Origin: Pseudomonas sp. SORT22
GTDB lineage: Bacteria > Pseudomonadota > Gammaproteobacteria > Pseudomonadales > Pseudomonadaceae
Reading direction: 5' to 3'
Assembly (NCBI RefSeq): GCF_018417635.1
Contig: NZ_CP071007.1
Coordinates: 4,092,501 to 4,156,500 of the forward strand
Length of the DNA: 64,000 nt
The notes beneath the pieces were generated by a model, which was given only the letters and a program-made list of their open reading frames with translations, had not been told where the DNA came from and ran no database searches. Made by a program: the position numbers and the translations under genes. Below, piece after piece: positions 37,712 to 58,503 of the stretch. Position 1 is the stretch's first letter, and each line of letters begins with the position of its first letter.

Positions 37712-39415
37712 ATGCGCGTTTTTCTGTTTGCCCTGATGTTCCTGCTAAGCGGCCTGAGCCAGGCCAACCCGTTTGCCCAGAGCGATTTTTTGCCGGTCAA
37801 CAAGGCCTTCGTGTTCAGCAGCGAACGCCTGGAATCGGGGCAAATGCGCCTGCACTGGCAGATCACCGATGGTTACTACCTGTACCAGAAACGCCTGAAA
37901 TTCGACGGCCTGGCCCCCGAGCAGCAACCGCAACTGCCACCCGCCCTGCCCCACAGCGATGAGTACTTTGGTGAAACCCAGGTCTACCGTGGCGAGCTCG
38001 AGCTGATCCTGCCCGCCAGCGCCAGCGGCGAACTGCGCATGGGCTGGCAGGGCTGCGCCGACGCCGGGCTGTGCTACCCGCCACAAACCAGTGTGGTCAG
38101 CCTGGGTGGTACAAGCGCCGCCGCGCAGGCCAGCGACCAGGCCCTGGCCGGCGGCCTGCAACAGTCGACCCTGGCCTGGAACCTGCTGGCCTTCCTCGGC
38201 CTGGGCCTGCTGCTGGCCTTCACCCCGTGCTCGTTGCCGATGCTGCCGATTCTCGCCGGTCTGGTACTGGGCAGTGGTGCCAGTGCCCGCCGCGGCTGGT
38301 TGCTGGCCAGCGTCTATGTGCTGAGCATGGCCCTGGTCTACGCCGCCCTGGGCGTGGTTGCCGCATTGCTGGGCGCAAGCTTTCAGGCCTGGCTGCAGCA
38401 ACCCTGGCTGCTGGGCACCCTGGCCGGGCTGTTCGTGCTACTGGCCCTGCCGATGTTCGGCGCCTTCGAGCTGCAGCTACCTGTATGGATCCGCGACCGC
38501 CTGGAGCGTGCCGGGAATGGCACCCGCGGCGGCAACCTGTACGGCGCGGCCTTGCTCGGGGCCTTGTCGGGCCTGCTGATGGGCCCGTGCATGACCGCAC
38601 CGCTGGCCGGCGCCCTGCTGTACATCGCCCAGAGCGGCAATGCCGTGCATGGCGGCCTGGTACTGTTCACCCTCGGCCTGGGCATGGGCCTGCCGTTGCT
38701 GTTGCTGGTCACCCTCGGCAACCGCTACCTGCCGCGCCCGGGCGCCTGGATGAACCGGGTCAAGGGCCTGTTCGGCTTCGTCTTCCTGGCCATGGCCCTG
38801 TATACCCTGCGTGCGGTGCTGGAGCCTTCGCTGTGGCTAGGCCTGGCCGGTGCCTGGCTAATCGCCCTGGCCTGGGCTGCGTGGCCGGCCTTGCAAGCTA
38901 TGCGGGCGCTTCGGGCACTGTCGCTACTGCTGGGCTTGTGGGGCAGCCTGTTGATCGTCGGCGCGGCAGCCGGTGGCAACGACCCCTGGCAGCCGCTGCA
39001 GCCGTTCACCGCCGCCAGCGCGCCAATGGGCCTTGCCGTGCCGCATGATGCCTTCACCACCGTCAGTCAGCCGGCCGAACTGCAGCGCGAGCTGGAGGCG
39101 GCCAAGGCCCAGGGCCAGTGGGTGATGCTCGACTACTATGCTGACTGGTGCGTGTCGTGCAAGGTCATGGAGAAACAGGTGTTCGCCCGCGCCGACGTAC
39201 TGGCGGCGCTTGGCGGCGTGCGCCTGCTGCGCCTGGATGTGACCGCCGACGCACCGTCCAGTCGCGAGTTGCTGCAGCGCTACCAGGTCCCGGGCCCGCC
39301 CAGCCTGATCTGGATCGGCCCGGAGGGCAACGAGCGCCGGGCCCGGCGCATCACCGGTGAAATCGATGCGGCGAACTTCCTCCAACACTGGGCCGCTACC
39401 CGGAGCCAAGGATGA
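37712..39415 (+). CDS. dsbD: Thiol:disulfide interchange protein DsbD
   Basis: A 567-residue inner-membrane protein that passes reducing power from cytoplasmic thioredoxin to periplasmic thiol proteins. It has a signal peptide; an N-terminal periplasmic domain with the Cys pair in GCADAGLCYPPQTS near 113-118; eight membrane helices with redox cysteines in FTPCSLPMLPI and GPCMTAPLAGA; and a C-terminal thioredoxin domain with YADWCVSCKVMEKQVF near 480. It leads a dsbD-tlpA-dsbG-DUF417 operon and overlaps the next gene by four bases. Confidence 0.94.
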   Translation: MRVFLFALMFLLSGLSQANPFAQSDFLPVNKAFVFSSERLESGQMRLHWQITDGYYLYQKRLKFDGLAPEQQPQLPPALPHSDEYFGETQVYRGELELILPASASGELRMGWQGCADAGLCYPPQTSVVSLGGTSAAAQASDQALAGGLQQSTLAWNLLAFLGLGLLLAFTPCSLPMLPILAGLVLGSGASARRGWLLASVYVLSMALVYAALGVVAALLGASFQAWLQQPWLLGTLAGLFVLLALPMFGAFELQLPVWIRDRLERAGNGTRGGNLYGAALLGALSGLLMGPCMTAPLAGALLYIAQSGNAVHGGLVLFTLGLGMGLPLLLLVTLGNRYLPRPGAWMNRVKGLFGFVFLAMALYTLRAVLEPSLWLGLAGAWLIALAWAAWPALQAMRALRALSLLLGLWGSLLIVGAAAGGNDPWQPLQPFTAASAPMGLAVPHDAFTTVSQPAELQRELEAAKAQGQWVMLDYYADWCVSCKVMEKQVFARADVLAALGGVRLLRLDVTADAPSSRELLQRYQVPGPPSLIWIGPEGNERRARRITGEIDAANFLQHWAATRSQG

Positions 39416-40272
39416 TGCTGACCGTCGCACTCGGGCCACTGACCATGGCCCTGAACCACCTGCTGCTGATCTGCGCCCTGGCCCTGGCCAGCCTTGTTGG
39501 CTGGCGCGTCGCCAAGCGCGGCGGCGACAACCCCGAGTCGGTGCTGTTCGGCCTGTTCCTGCTCGGCCTGCTCAGTGCGCGCCTGGGCTTTGTCATCCAG
39601 TACTGGGCGATGTACCGCGAAGACCTGCTGCAGGTCATCGACCTGCGCGATGGCGGCTTTCTGCTCTGGCCAGGCCTGCTGGCGGTAGCCATCGGCGCCT
39701 TCTGCCTCGGCTATCGCCGCCCGGCCCTGCGCCGGCCGCTGGGCTGGGGCCTGCTCAGCGGTGGCCTGTTCTGGCTGCTCGGCAGCCTGGCCAGCCACCT
39801 GTATGACCAGGGCACTCAACTGCCGGAAATGAGCTTGCGCAAGGCCAGTGGCCAGTCCGTCGAGCTCACCGACTACCGCGGCAAGCCACTGGTGATCAAC
39901 CTCTGGGCTACCTGGTGCCCGCCGTGCCGGCGCGAGATGCCGGTGCTGCAACAGGCCCAGGGTGATTACCCGGACATCACCTTCCTGTTCGTCAATCAGG
40001 GCGAGGCGCCACAGACCGTGGTCACCTTCCTCGCCACCACCGGCCTTAATCTGTCCCACGTGCTGTTCGACAGCGGCGGCCAGCTGGCGCAGAAGGTCGG
40101 CTCCATGGCCTTGCCCACCACCTTGTTCTATAACGCCGAGGGTCGCCTGGTCGGCAGCCATCTTGGCGAGCTGTCGCGGGCCAGCCTCAGCCATGCCCTG
40201 CAATCTTTCGAGCACGCGCCCGCGCCTGCCGCCCCATCCCCCACAAGGAACGTCGCATGCGATCTCTGCTGA
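39412..40272 (+). CDS. TlpA-like thioredoxin fused to Lgt-like membrane region
   Basis: A 286-residue protein. The N-terminal 130 residues hold four hydrophobic segments (LLLICALALASLVGWRVA; LFGLFLLGLLSARLGFVIQY; WPGLLAVAIGAFCLGYR; LLSGGLFWLLGSLASHL) resembling part of a prolipoprotein diacylglyceryl transferase-like fold. The C-terminal part is a TlpA/ResA-type thioredoxin with the active pair in NLWATWCPPCRREMPVL near residue 170 and the cis-Pro in MALPTTLFYN. It probably receives electrons from DsbD. It overlaps dsbD by four bases and dsbG by 16 bases; P. aeruginosa PA2477 (DsbE-like) is the positional equivalent. Confidence 0.87.
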   Translation: MMLTVALGPLTMALNHLLLICALALASLVGWRVAKRGGDNPESVLFGLFLLGLLSARLGFVIQYWAMYREDLLQVIDLRDGGFLLWPGLLAVAIGAFCLGYRRPALRRPLGWGLLSGGLFWLLGSLASHLYDQGTQLPEMSLRKASGQSVELTDYRGKPLVINLWATWCPPCRREMPVLQQAQGDYPDITFLFVNQGEAPQTVVTFLATTGLNLSHVLFDSGGQLAQKVGSMALPTTLFYNAEGRLVGSHLGELSRASLSHALQSFEHAPAPAAPSPTRNVACDLC

Positions 40273-41021
40273 AACTGCCCCTCACCCTGGCCGTGGGCCT
40301 GATGACCAGCCAGCTGGCGCTGGCTGAAACACTCCCCAAGGCCATCCAGCAACTGGAGGCCAAAGGCGCAAAAATCAAAGGCAGCTTCGACGCCCCCGAT
40401 GGCCTGCGTGGCTACGCGGCCGAATACCAGAACCGCGGCCTGGCACTGTACCTGACCGCCGATGGCAAGCATGTGCTGGTGGGCAGCCTGTTCGACGAGC
40501 AAGGCAAGGACCTGAGCCAGGCGCCGCTGGAAAAACTGGTGTACGCCCCCATGGCCAAGGAGGTCTGGGCAAAGATGGAAAAAACCGCCTGGATCGCCGA
40601 CGGCAAGGCCGATGCACCACGCATCGTCTACCTGTTCAGCGACCCCAATTGCCCGTACTGCAACATGTTCTGGCAGCAGGCGCGGCCCTGGGTCGAATCG
40701 GGCAAGGTGCAGTTGCGGCACATCATGGTCGGTATCATCCGCGAAGACAGCCCGGGCAAATCGGCCGCCCTGCTGGCCAGCAAGGACCCGGCCAAGGCCC
40801 TGGCACAACATGAAAAGGCCGGAAAGGCCAGTACCCTCAAGGCCCTGGACAAGGTTCCCGAAGCGGTACAAGCCAAGCTCGACGCCAACCTCGCGGTCAT
40901 GGAAGAACTCGGTTTGTCAGCAACCCCGGCGATCTTCTACCTCGACGACCAGCAGCAACTGCAAACCCAACAGGGCGCTCCGCGTCCGGAGCTGCTGGGC
41001 AAGATCCTCGGCAAGCGTTGA
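40257..41021 (+). CDS. dsbG: Thiol:disulfide interchange protein DsbG
   Basis: A 254-residue periplasmic protein: signal MRSLLKLPLTLAVGLMTSQL-ALA, a dimerisation region (about 25-95), a linker helix and a thioredoxin domain with the CPYC active site in YLFSDPNCPYCNMFWQQARP near residue 132. CPYC is the DsbG-type pair. It protects single-cysteine proteins or isomerises disulfides, recharged by DsbD. The start lies inside the end of the TlpA-like gene. Confidence 0.93.
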   Translation: MRSLLKLPLTLAVGLMTSQLALAETLPKAIQQLEAKGAKIKGSFDAPDGLRGYAAEYQNRGLALYLTADGKHVLVGSLFDEQGKDLSQAPLEKLVYAPMAKEVWAKMEKTAWIADGKADAPRIVYLFSDPNCPYCNMFWQQARPWVESGKVQLRHIMVGIIREDSPGKSAALLASKDPAKALAQHEKAGKASTLKALDKVPEAVQAKLDANLAVMEELGLSATPAIFYLDDQQQLQTQQGAPRPELLGKILGKR

Positions 41022-41097
41022 GCACGCAATTGATGTAACAACAGGGCGGTCACGGCGTCTTGAGGATACCTGCCTCATCCCACCACAGGACCTCGCC

Positions 41098-41577
41098 ATG
41101 ACCCGCCCTGCCTACCTTGACCGCTTCATCCGCTCCTCCCTGGACATCCAGCTGCTGCGCTGGAGCCTGATCCTGATTTTCTTCGGCTTTGGCTATGCCA
41201 AGTGGTTCGATTACGAAGCCCAGGCCCTGATCCCGCTGATCGACAACAGCCCGTTGCTGTCCTGGCTGCACCTGGCCTTTGGCATCCACGGCGCCAGCTA
41301 TGCGCTGGGCGTGGCGGAATGGGCGATTGGCGCGGCGTTGCTGGCCGGCATCTGGCAACCACGGCTGGCGGTGATCGGCGCCCTGGGCTCGGTGCTCACC
41401 TACGCCACCACCCTGACCCTGATCGTTACCACTCCGGGCGGCTGGGAGAACAGTGCTGGCGGGTTCCCGGCCATGGGCGGGGCGACGTCCTTCCTGATCA
41501 AGGACGCCGTGCTGCTGGCCGCTTCAGTCGCCTTGCTCAAGCACGACCTGCAGCGCAACAGCCCCACCCCGGCCTGA
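41098..41577 (+). CDS. DUF417 (YkgB/RclC-type) inner-membrane protein
   Basis: A 159-residue protein with about four membrane helices. The DUF417 pattern is visible: LRWSLILIFFGFGYAKWFDY, EAQALIPLIDNSPLLSWLHL, AEWAIGAALLAGIWQPRLAV, GGFPAMGGATSFLIKDAVLL. E. coli RclC of this family is linked to reactive chlorine resistance; a role in oxidative or copper stress alongside the dsb genes is inference. AGGA lies 7 bases before the ATG. It stops four bases before the convergent pvdL stop. Confidence 0.85.
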   Translation: MTRPAYLDRFIRSSLDIQLLRWSLILIFFGFGYAKWFDYEAQALIPLIDNSPLLSWLHLAFGIHGASYALGVAEWAIGAALLAGIWQPRLAVIGALGSVLTYATTLTLIVTTPGGWENSAGGFPAMGGATSFLIKDAVLLAASVALLKHDLQRNSPTPA

Positions 41578-41581
41578 AGCC

Positions 41582-54544
<12,963 letters not shown>

Positions 54545-54652
54545 GAGGGGTTCCTGCCAGAGTCTGTACGTGAAATCAGGTCTCGGCCAGCGCAGGGCGG
54601 GCACACTGGCACCGCGTTGCGCCTTGCCGGAGCCGAGGATGTACAGAGAGGA

Positions 54653-54676
54653 ACGGATGGCCGGAGGAAATAATTA
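54653..54676 (-). promoter_or_regulatory. PvdS-type box for pvdL
   Basis: On the minus strand TAATT, 16 bases, CGT, one mismatch from TAAAT-N16-CGT. It ends about 110 bp before the pvdL ATG. Confidence 0.7.
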
Positions 54677-54784
54677 AGACGTGCGCAGCCGGTCGGGCCA
54701 GGTGAAAAAATCTGGAGTTTGAAGCCGGTCACAAAGTAAAAGCTTAGAACCAAAAAGCATAGAGACTTATTAACTTTCGCATTT

Positions 54785-54803
54785 GACAATAATTATCATT
54801 ACG
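54785..54803 (+). promoter_or_regulatory. Fur box before pvdS
   Basis: GACAATAATTATCATTACG matches most positions of the 19-bp Fur consensus and lies about 75 bp before the pvdS ATG, as expected for the iron-repressed master sigma factor gene of pyoverdine synthesis. Confidence 0.8.
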
Positions 54804-54879
54804 AATAGTTTGTCGCACGTCGTAGGAAGCCTCCGAAACTGGAGCGCTCCACTTCCCTCTTAGAGATAAGGTGATTTCC

Positions 54880-55410
54880 ATGGCGGAACAACTATCCACA
54901 AGTAAGTGCGATTCACCGTTACTCCAGGCGTTTGTCGACAACCGCAGCATCCTCGTGAAGATTGCCGCGCGCATTACCGGCTGTCGCTCCCGGGCCGAAG
55001 ACGTGGTCCAGGATGCCTTCTTCCGGCTCAGCGCAGCGCCGCAGATCACCTCCTCGTTCAAGGCCCAGCTCAGCTACCTGTTCCAGATCGTGCGCAACCT
55101 GGCCATCGACCACTACCGCAAGCAGGCCATGGAGCTCAAATACTCCGGCAGCGAAGAGGAAGGCCTGAACGTCGTTATCCAGGGGGCTTCGCCAGAAGCC
55201 ACGCATATCAACTTCGCCACCCTGGAACACATTGCCGAGGCGCTCAACGACCTGCCCCAGCGCACCCGCTACGCCTTCGAAATGTACCGCCTGCACGGCG
55301 TGCCACAAAAAGACATCGCCAAGGAACTGGGCGTCTCGCCGACCCTGGTCAACTTCATGATTCGCGATGCCCTGGTACATTGTCGGAAAGTCTCAAGCCA
55401 GAGGGCTTGA
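54880..55410 (+). CDS. pvdS: Iron-starvation ECF sigma factor PvdS
   Basis: A 176-residue ECF sigma factor that directs transcription from IS boxes in iron-poor cells. It begins MAEQLSTSKCDSPLLQAFVD; region 2 is ILVKIAARITGCRSRAEDVV-QDAFFRL and QLSYLFQIVRNLAIDHYRKQ, region 4 is LPQRTRYAFEMYRLHGVPQK, then DIAKELGVSPTLVNFMIRDA. The sequence and its place beside pvdL identify it as the PvdS/PfrI/PbrA type. The ATG at 54880 has AAGG 8 bases upstream; an in-frame GTG three codons earlier overlaps that site. A Fur box precedes it. Confidence 0.95.
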   Translation: MAEQLSTSKCDSPLLQAFVDNRSILVKIAARITGCRSRAEDVVQDAFFRLSAAPQITSSFKAQLSYLFQIVRNLAIDHYRKQAMELKYSGSEEEGLNVVIQGASPEATHINFATLEHIAEALNDLPQRTRYAFEMYRLHGVPQKDIAKELGVSPTLVNFMIRDALVHCRKVSSQRA

Positions 55411-55417
55411 GAGCGAC

Positions 55418-55471
55418 AAGCTTCAAGCTTCAAGCGGCAAGTGGGTGGTGATGCCGCTTGCCGCGCTTGAG
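55418..55471. repeat. Inverted repeat between pvdS and the acetyltransferase gene
   Basis: AAGCTTCAAGCTTCAAGC and CAAGCGGCAAG on the left face GCCGCTTGCCGCGCTTGAG on the right, so the RNA would fold into a long hairpin between two convergent genes. Words are shared with the sucB-lpd repeat at 3488-3568. Confidence 0.65.
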
Positions 55472-55473
55472 GG

Positions 55474-56487
55474 TCAAAGCAACCTGCAACCTTCGAAGAA
55501 CCGCTCCCGCCCCAGAATCATCAATGCCGCACGCTTGTGCGGAAAGTCGAACTCCTTCTCGCAATGAAAACACTGCTCGTGCATGTAGCCGATCATCTTG
55601 CCGTTGTCGGCACGTGGCTCGGCCACTACTCGCTGGGTGCGCGGATCGTCCAGGAACAGGTAATGGACCAGCGCTGACAACCAGCTGGCGACCTTGTGCG
55701 GGCCACGATGCTGCTCCTCCCCCACCAGCATGTGGATGCCGCGATCGTAGTCGTCCACCGCATAGAATGGCGCGATGCGGTCTTCCTTGGCCCAGTAGGC
55801 TTCGAAGTAGGCGAACGGCTGGTCGTCGAAGCTACCGATCAGGGTCAGGCTGTGCGGATCGGCTTCGAGCTTGCTCAGGTAGTCACGGTGCTGTTCGAGG
55901 CTGCCGCCCTCCTGCCAGAAGTTGAGCACCCGCGGGTTGTTCTGCCAGCGGTTGAAACGCTCCAGGTCCTGATCGATTTCCAGGGTACGTAACGAGATCC
56001 AGGCGCCGAGCCGGGCATCGAAGCGCCGATACACTTCGCCACGCGGTTTTGGTGCGCGGCGGGGATGGCGCTTGCCGTCACTGAGCTGCATCTGCTGCGG
56101 GTACACGCCTGCGAAGGGCTGGCCGAGCCAGGGTTGTGGCAATTGCCAGAACAGGCTGCGTTCGCACAGGTACTGGCCCGGGCTCGGTGTGCTGACCAGC
56201 AAGCCGCTGTTCAGGGCGTCCTGCGGCGCTTCATGCAGCTGCCAGGTCAGGCGCTGACAACCAGGGTCGCGTGCAAACAACCAGTAACAGACAGCCCACA
56301 GGGCTTGCTGCGCGCGGTCGCGCGCGTAGTCTTCAAGCTGCACCTGCAAGGTCTCGCCCCGCTGCAGGCGCACCCGCACCAACGGGCTGCCTTCAAGTAC
56401 CAGGCTCAGGTGGCAATCACCTTCATCGGCGCTGAGGCTGCGCCAGCGCGGCAAGGACAAAGTCGGCGAAGCGGAATCGAATGGCAT
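55474..56487 (-). CDS. Siderophore-type GNAT acetyltransferase
   Basis: A 337-residue protein whose C-terminal half is an IucB/AlcB-like GNAT acyltransferase domain of siderophore clusters (FNRWQNNPRVLNFWQEGGSL; YFEAYWAKEDRIAPFYAVDD; LVGEEQHRGPHKVASWLSAL; VVAEPRADNGKMIGYMHEQC). The N-terminal 150 residues are of the type found with such enzymes. The likely reaction is acylation of N5-hydroxyornithine for the pyoverdine peptide, which fits the nearby pvdS and the IS box upstream; the acyl group cannot be told from sequence. Pseudomonas relatives have been called PvdYII. Confidence 0.82.
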   Translation of the reverse strand: MPFDSASPTLSLPRWRSLSADEGDCHLSLVLEGSPLVRVRLQRGETLQVQLEDYARDRAQQALWAVCYWLFARDPGCQRLTWQLHEAPQDALNSGLLVSTPSPGQYLCERSLFWQLPQPWLGQPFAGVYPQQMQLSDGKRHPRRAPKPRGEVYRRFDARLGAWISLRTLEIDQDLERFNRWQNNPRVLNFWQEGGSLEQHRDYLSKLEADPHSLTLIGSFDDQPFAYFEAYWAKEDRIAPFYAVDDYDRGIHMLVGEEQHRGPHKVASWLSALVHYLFLDDPRTQRVVAEPRADNGKMIGYMHEQCFHCEKEFDFPHKRAALMILGRERFFEGCRLL

Positions 56488-56528
56488 GATCGAGGCTCAC
56501 GGAAGGAATGATCGGCTCACCCTGGTGA

Positions 56529-56552
56529 ACGTAGCCTGTGCAGGCAAATTTA
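56529..56552 (-). promoter_or_regulatory. PvdS iron-starvation box for the acetyltransferase
   Basis: On the minus strand TAAAT, 16 bases, CGT. It overlaps the last codons and stop of the upstream substrate-binding-protein gene (56550) and ends about 41 bp before the acetyltransferase ATG. Confidence 0.8.
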
Positions 56553-57338
56553 GTCGCCCTTGGGCGTGCTGACGCTGATGCGATAGGGCTGGAAGATTTT
56601 CAGCATCGCGCCGTTGTCGCGCAGCGACTGCAACAACCTGGCAAACGCCGGCGCGCTGATCGGCGCACCCGGACGCAGCAGTGCGTAGTGATGGTAGACC
56701 TGGTCGACCCGGTCGGAGGCCAATAGCTGGTCGGCGCTTTGCGGGTTACGTACGAGAAAATCGCTCAGGTAAGAACGGGTCACCAGGGCGATATCGGCGC
56801 GGCCACGCTGAACCATCAGCAGGTTGCTGTCATGGGAATAGGTCAGGGTCGCGTTGTAGGTGTCGGCCAGGTACTTGGGGTCGGGATTGAAACTGGCGAA
56901 GGCGTAGTGATAGCCGCTGTACAACGCCAGGCGCTTGCCCTTGAGGTCGTTGAAGTAGTGCTGATCGCGGCCGGACTGGCGATGGGTGACGAAGACTTCG
57001 GCGTCTTCCAGGCCCATGTCGACACTTTCATGGGGGATCTGCTGCCAGCCCCATTCAGGGTTCTCGAAGATCGCCATGTCGGTGCGCCCCTGCTGGAAGT
57101 CGCCAAAACGACGCGGGATCGAGGTCGGCACAAGGACGAAGCGATAACGTTGCTGGGTGTTGTTGAGCGCCTCGATCAATTGCGGCAACAGGCCGGTATC
57201 GGCGCCCTGCTCGGGCCGTACGGTATAGGGTGGAAAATGCGCTGCGCCGACCTTGACCTCGATTTCCTCTGCTGCCCAGGCTGAGGGCGACAGCCAGGTC
57301 GCGGCAAGCATGAACAGCAAGGGCACGGCCTGTGGCAT
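56550..57338 (-). CDS. Periplasmic solute-binding protein, family 3 type
   Basis: A 262-residue secreted protein: MPQAVPLLFMLAATWLSPSA with cleavage after AWA, then KVGAAHFPPYTVRPEQGADT, GLLPQLIEALNNTQQRYRFV, FGDFQQGRTDMAIFENPEWG, and LKGKRLALYSGYHYAFASFN. It has the SBP_bac_3 fold, with no permease or ATPase gene nearby. A ligand cannot be named. The ATG at 57338 was chosen; an in-frame TTG five codons earlier is possible. The gene is upstream of the acetyltransferase on the same strand, but the IS box at its end gives the latter its own promoter. Confidence 0.83.
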   Translation of the reverse strand: MPQAVPLLFMLAATWLSPSAWAAEEIEVKVGAAHFPPYTVRPEQGADTGLLPQLIEALNNTQQRYRFVLVPTSIPRRFGDFQQGRTDMAIFENPEWGWQQIPHESVDMGLEDAEVFVTHRQSGRDQHYFNDLKGKRLALYSGYHYAFASFNPDPKYLADTYNATLTYSHDSNLLMVQRGRADIALVTRSYLSDFLVRNPQSADQLLASDRVDQVYHHYALLRPGAPISAPAFARLLQSLRDNGAMLKIFQPYRISVSTPKGD

Positions 57339-57518
57339 GGGCGTCGAACTCAAAGCAACACACTCTTTGCGGATTTGAACCGGAATCCGCCTAAGCTAGG
57401 CGTTTTCCGGGCGTTGCACAACTGTCGGTTATGCCAAGCGCAGCAGGCAAAACGCCAGGGGATACCCGCCGCGCCCGAGTTTGGCTACGCTCTATCGAGT
57501 CTTGTATGGGAGCCTACT

Positions 57519-58070
57519 ATGGGCCATTGGCTGGTGATCGACCTTGAAGCAACCACAGACGATGGCGGCTGGCCGGTCACGGATATGGAAATCATCGAAA
57601 TCGGCGCGACCCTGGTGGATCGCCAGGGCCGTGAAGTCGGGCATTTCCAGCGTTTCGTGCGCCCGCGCCGGCGTCCGCAACTGACGCCGTTCTGCCGTGA
57701 ACTGACGCACATCAGCCAGGCCAACGTCGACACTGCGGCCACCTTCACCGAGGTCTGGGCGCAGTTCGAGCGCTGGCTCGGCCATCATGCCAAGCACCTG
57801 CAAGGCTGGGTCAGCTGGGGCGATTACGACCGCAAGCAACTGCTGCAGGAGTGGCAGCAGTACCAGCTCGCCAGCCTGCTGCAGACCCTGCCGCACATCA
57901 ACCTCAAGCAACGCTTCGCCAAGGCCCGCCAGTTGCAGCGCCCGCTGGGCCTCAATGGCGCGTTGCAACTGGCCGGCCTGCAGTTCAGCGGACAGCAGCA
58001 CCGCGCCCTGGAAGACGCGCGCAACACTGCCCGCCTGCTGCCCCTGACCCTGCCGGCCAATGGCACCTGA
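57519..58070 (+). CDS. DEDDh-type 3'-5' exonuclease (KapD-like)
   Basis: A 183-residue exonuclease of the RNase T/DNA polymerase III epsilon superfamily. The catalytic acids are visible in WLVIDLEATTDDGG (Exo I), the middle segment SWGDYDRKQLLQEW (Exo II) and the general-base His with Asp in QHRALEDARNTARLL (Exo III). Small stand-alone forms act on RNA ends or small DNA; the substrate is not known here. The ATG at 57519 starts the conserved MGHWLVIDLEA; the 48 upstream in-frame codons do not fit. Confidence 0.88.
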   Translation: MGHWLVIDLEATTDDGGWPVTDMEIIEIGATLVDRQGREVGHFQRFVRPRRRPQLTPFCRELTHISQANVDTAATFTEVWAQFERWLGHHAKHLQGWVSWGDYDRKQLLQEWQQYQLASLLQTLPHINLKQRFAKARQLQRPLGLNGALQLAGLQFSGQQHRALEDARNTARLLPLTLPANGT

Positions 58071-58140
58071 AAGCGGATGACGACGCTGCGGGCCTTGGGC
58101 ATACTGGCCTGCCTTTTTAGCCCCTGTTCAGGAGTCGCCC

Positions 58141-58425
58141 ATGTTTAAAGTCAACGAGTACTTTGATGGCACGGTCAAGTCGATCGCCTTCGGCACCGCT
58201 GAAGGTCCGGCCACGGTTGGCGTAATGGCCCCGGGTGAATACGAGTTCGGCACTGCCCAGCGCGAAATCATGCACGTGGTCTCGGGCGCGTTGACGGTCA
58301 AACTGCCAGACAGCGACAACTGGGAAACTTTCAGCGCCGGCAGCCAGTTCAATGTCCCGGCCAACAGCAAGTTCCAGCTCAAGGTGGCGGTTGATACGGC
58401 TTACCTGTGCGAGTATCGCGGTTAA
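58141..58425 (+). CDS. ppnP: Pyrimidine/purine nucleoside phosphorylase
   Basis: A 94-residue single-domain cupin of the DUF1255/PpnP family: [86 protein letters not shown]. PpnP phosphorolyses several nucleosides to base and ribose-1-phosphate. The length matches the family exactly. It is followed by a REP pair. Confidence 0.95.
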   Translation: MFKVNEYFDGTVKSIAFGTAEGPATVGVMAPGEYEFGTAQREIMHVVSGALTVKLPDSDNWETFSAGSQFNVPANSKFQLKVAVDTAYLCEYRG

Positions 58426-58430
58426 GCCGC

Positions 58431-58502
58431 TGTAGGAGCGGGCTTGCCCCGCGATCAGCGAGTGGCCACACCGCCGTAATCGCGGGCGAGCCCGCTCCTA
58501 CC
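58431..58502. repeat. Paired REP element
   Basis: TGTAGGAGCGGGCTTGCCCC-GCGAT and its reverse complement-like ATCGCGGGCGAGCCCGCTCC-TA face each other across about 25 bases, between the convergent ppnP and hydrolase genes. The pair could act as a transcription barrier. Confidence 0.8.
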
Positions 58503-58503
58503 A

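Larger units (their letters stand above)
54545..54879. other. pvdL-pvdS divergent intergenic region
   Basis: The 335-bp gap holds the IS box for pvdL and the Fur box for pvdS (listed separately), the AT-rich pvdS promoter region around 54740-54815 and no credible gene. Confidence 0.75.
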
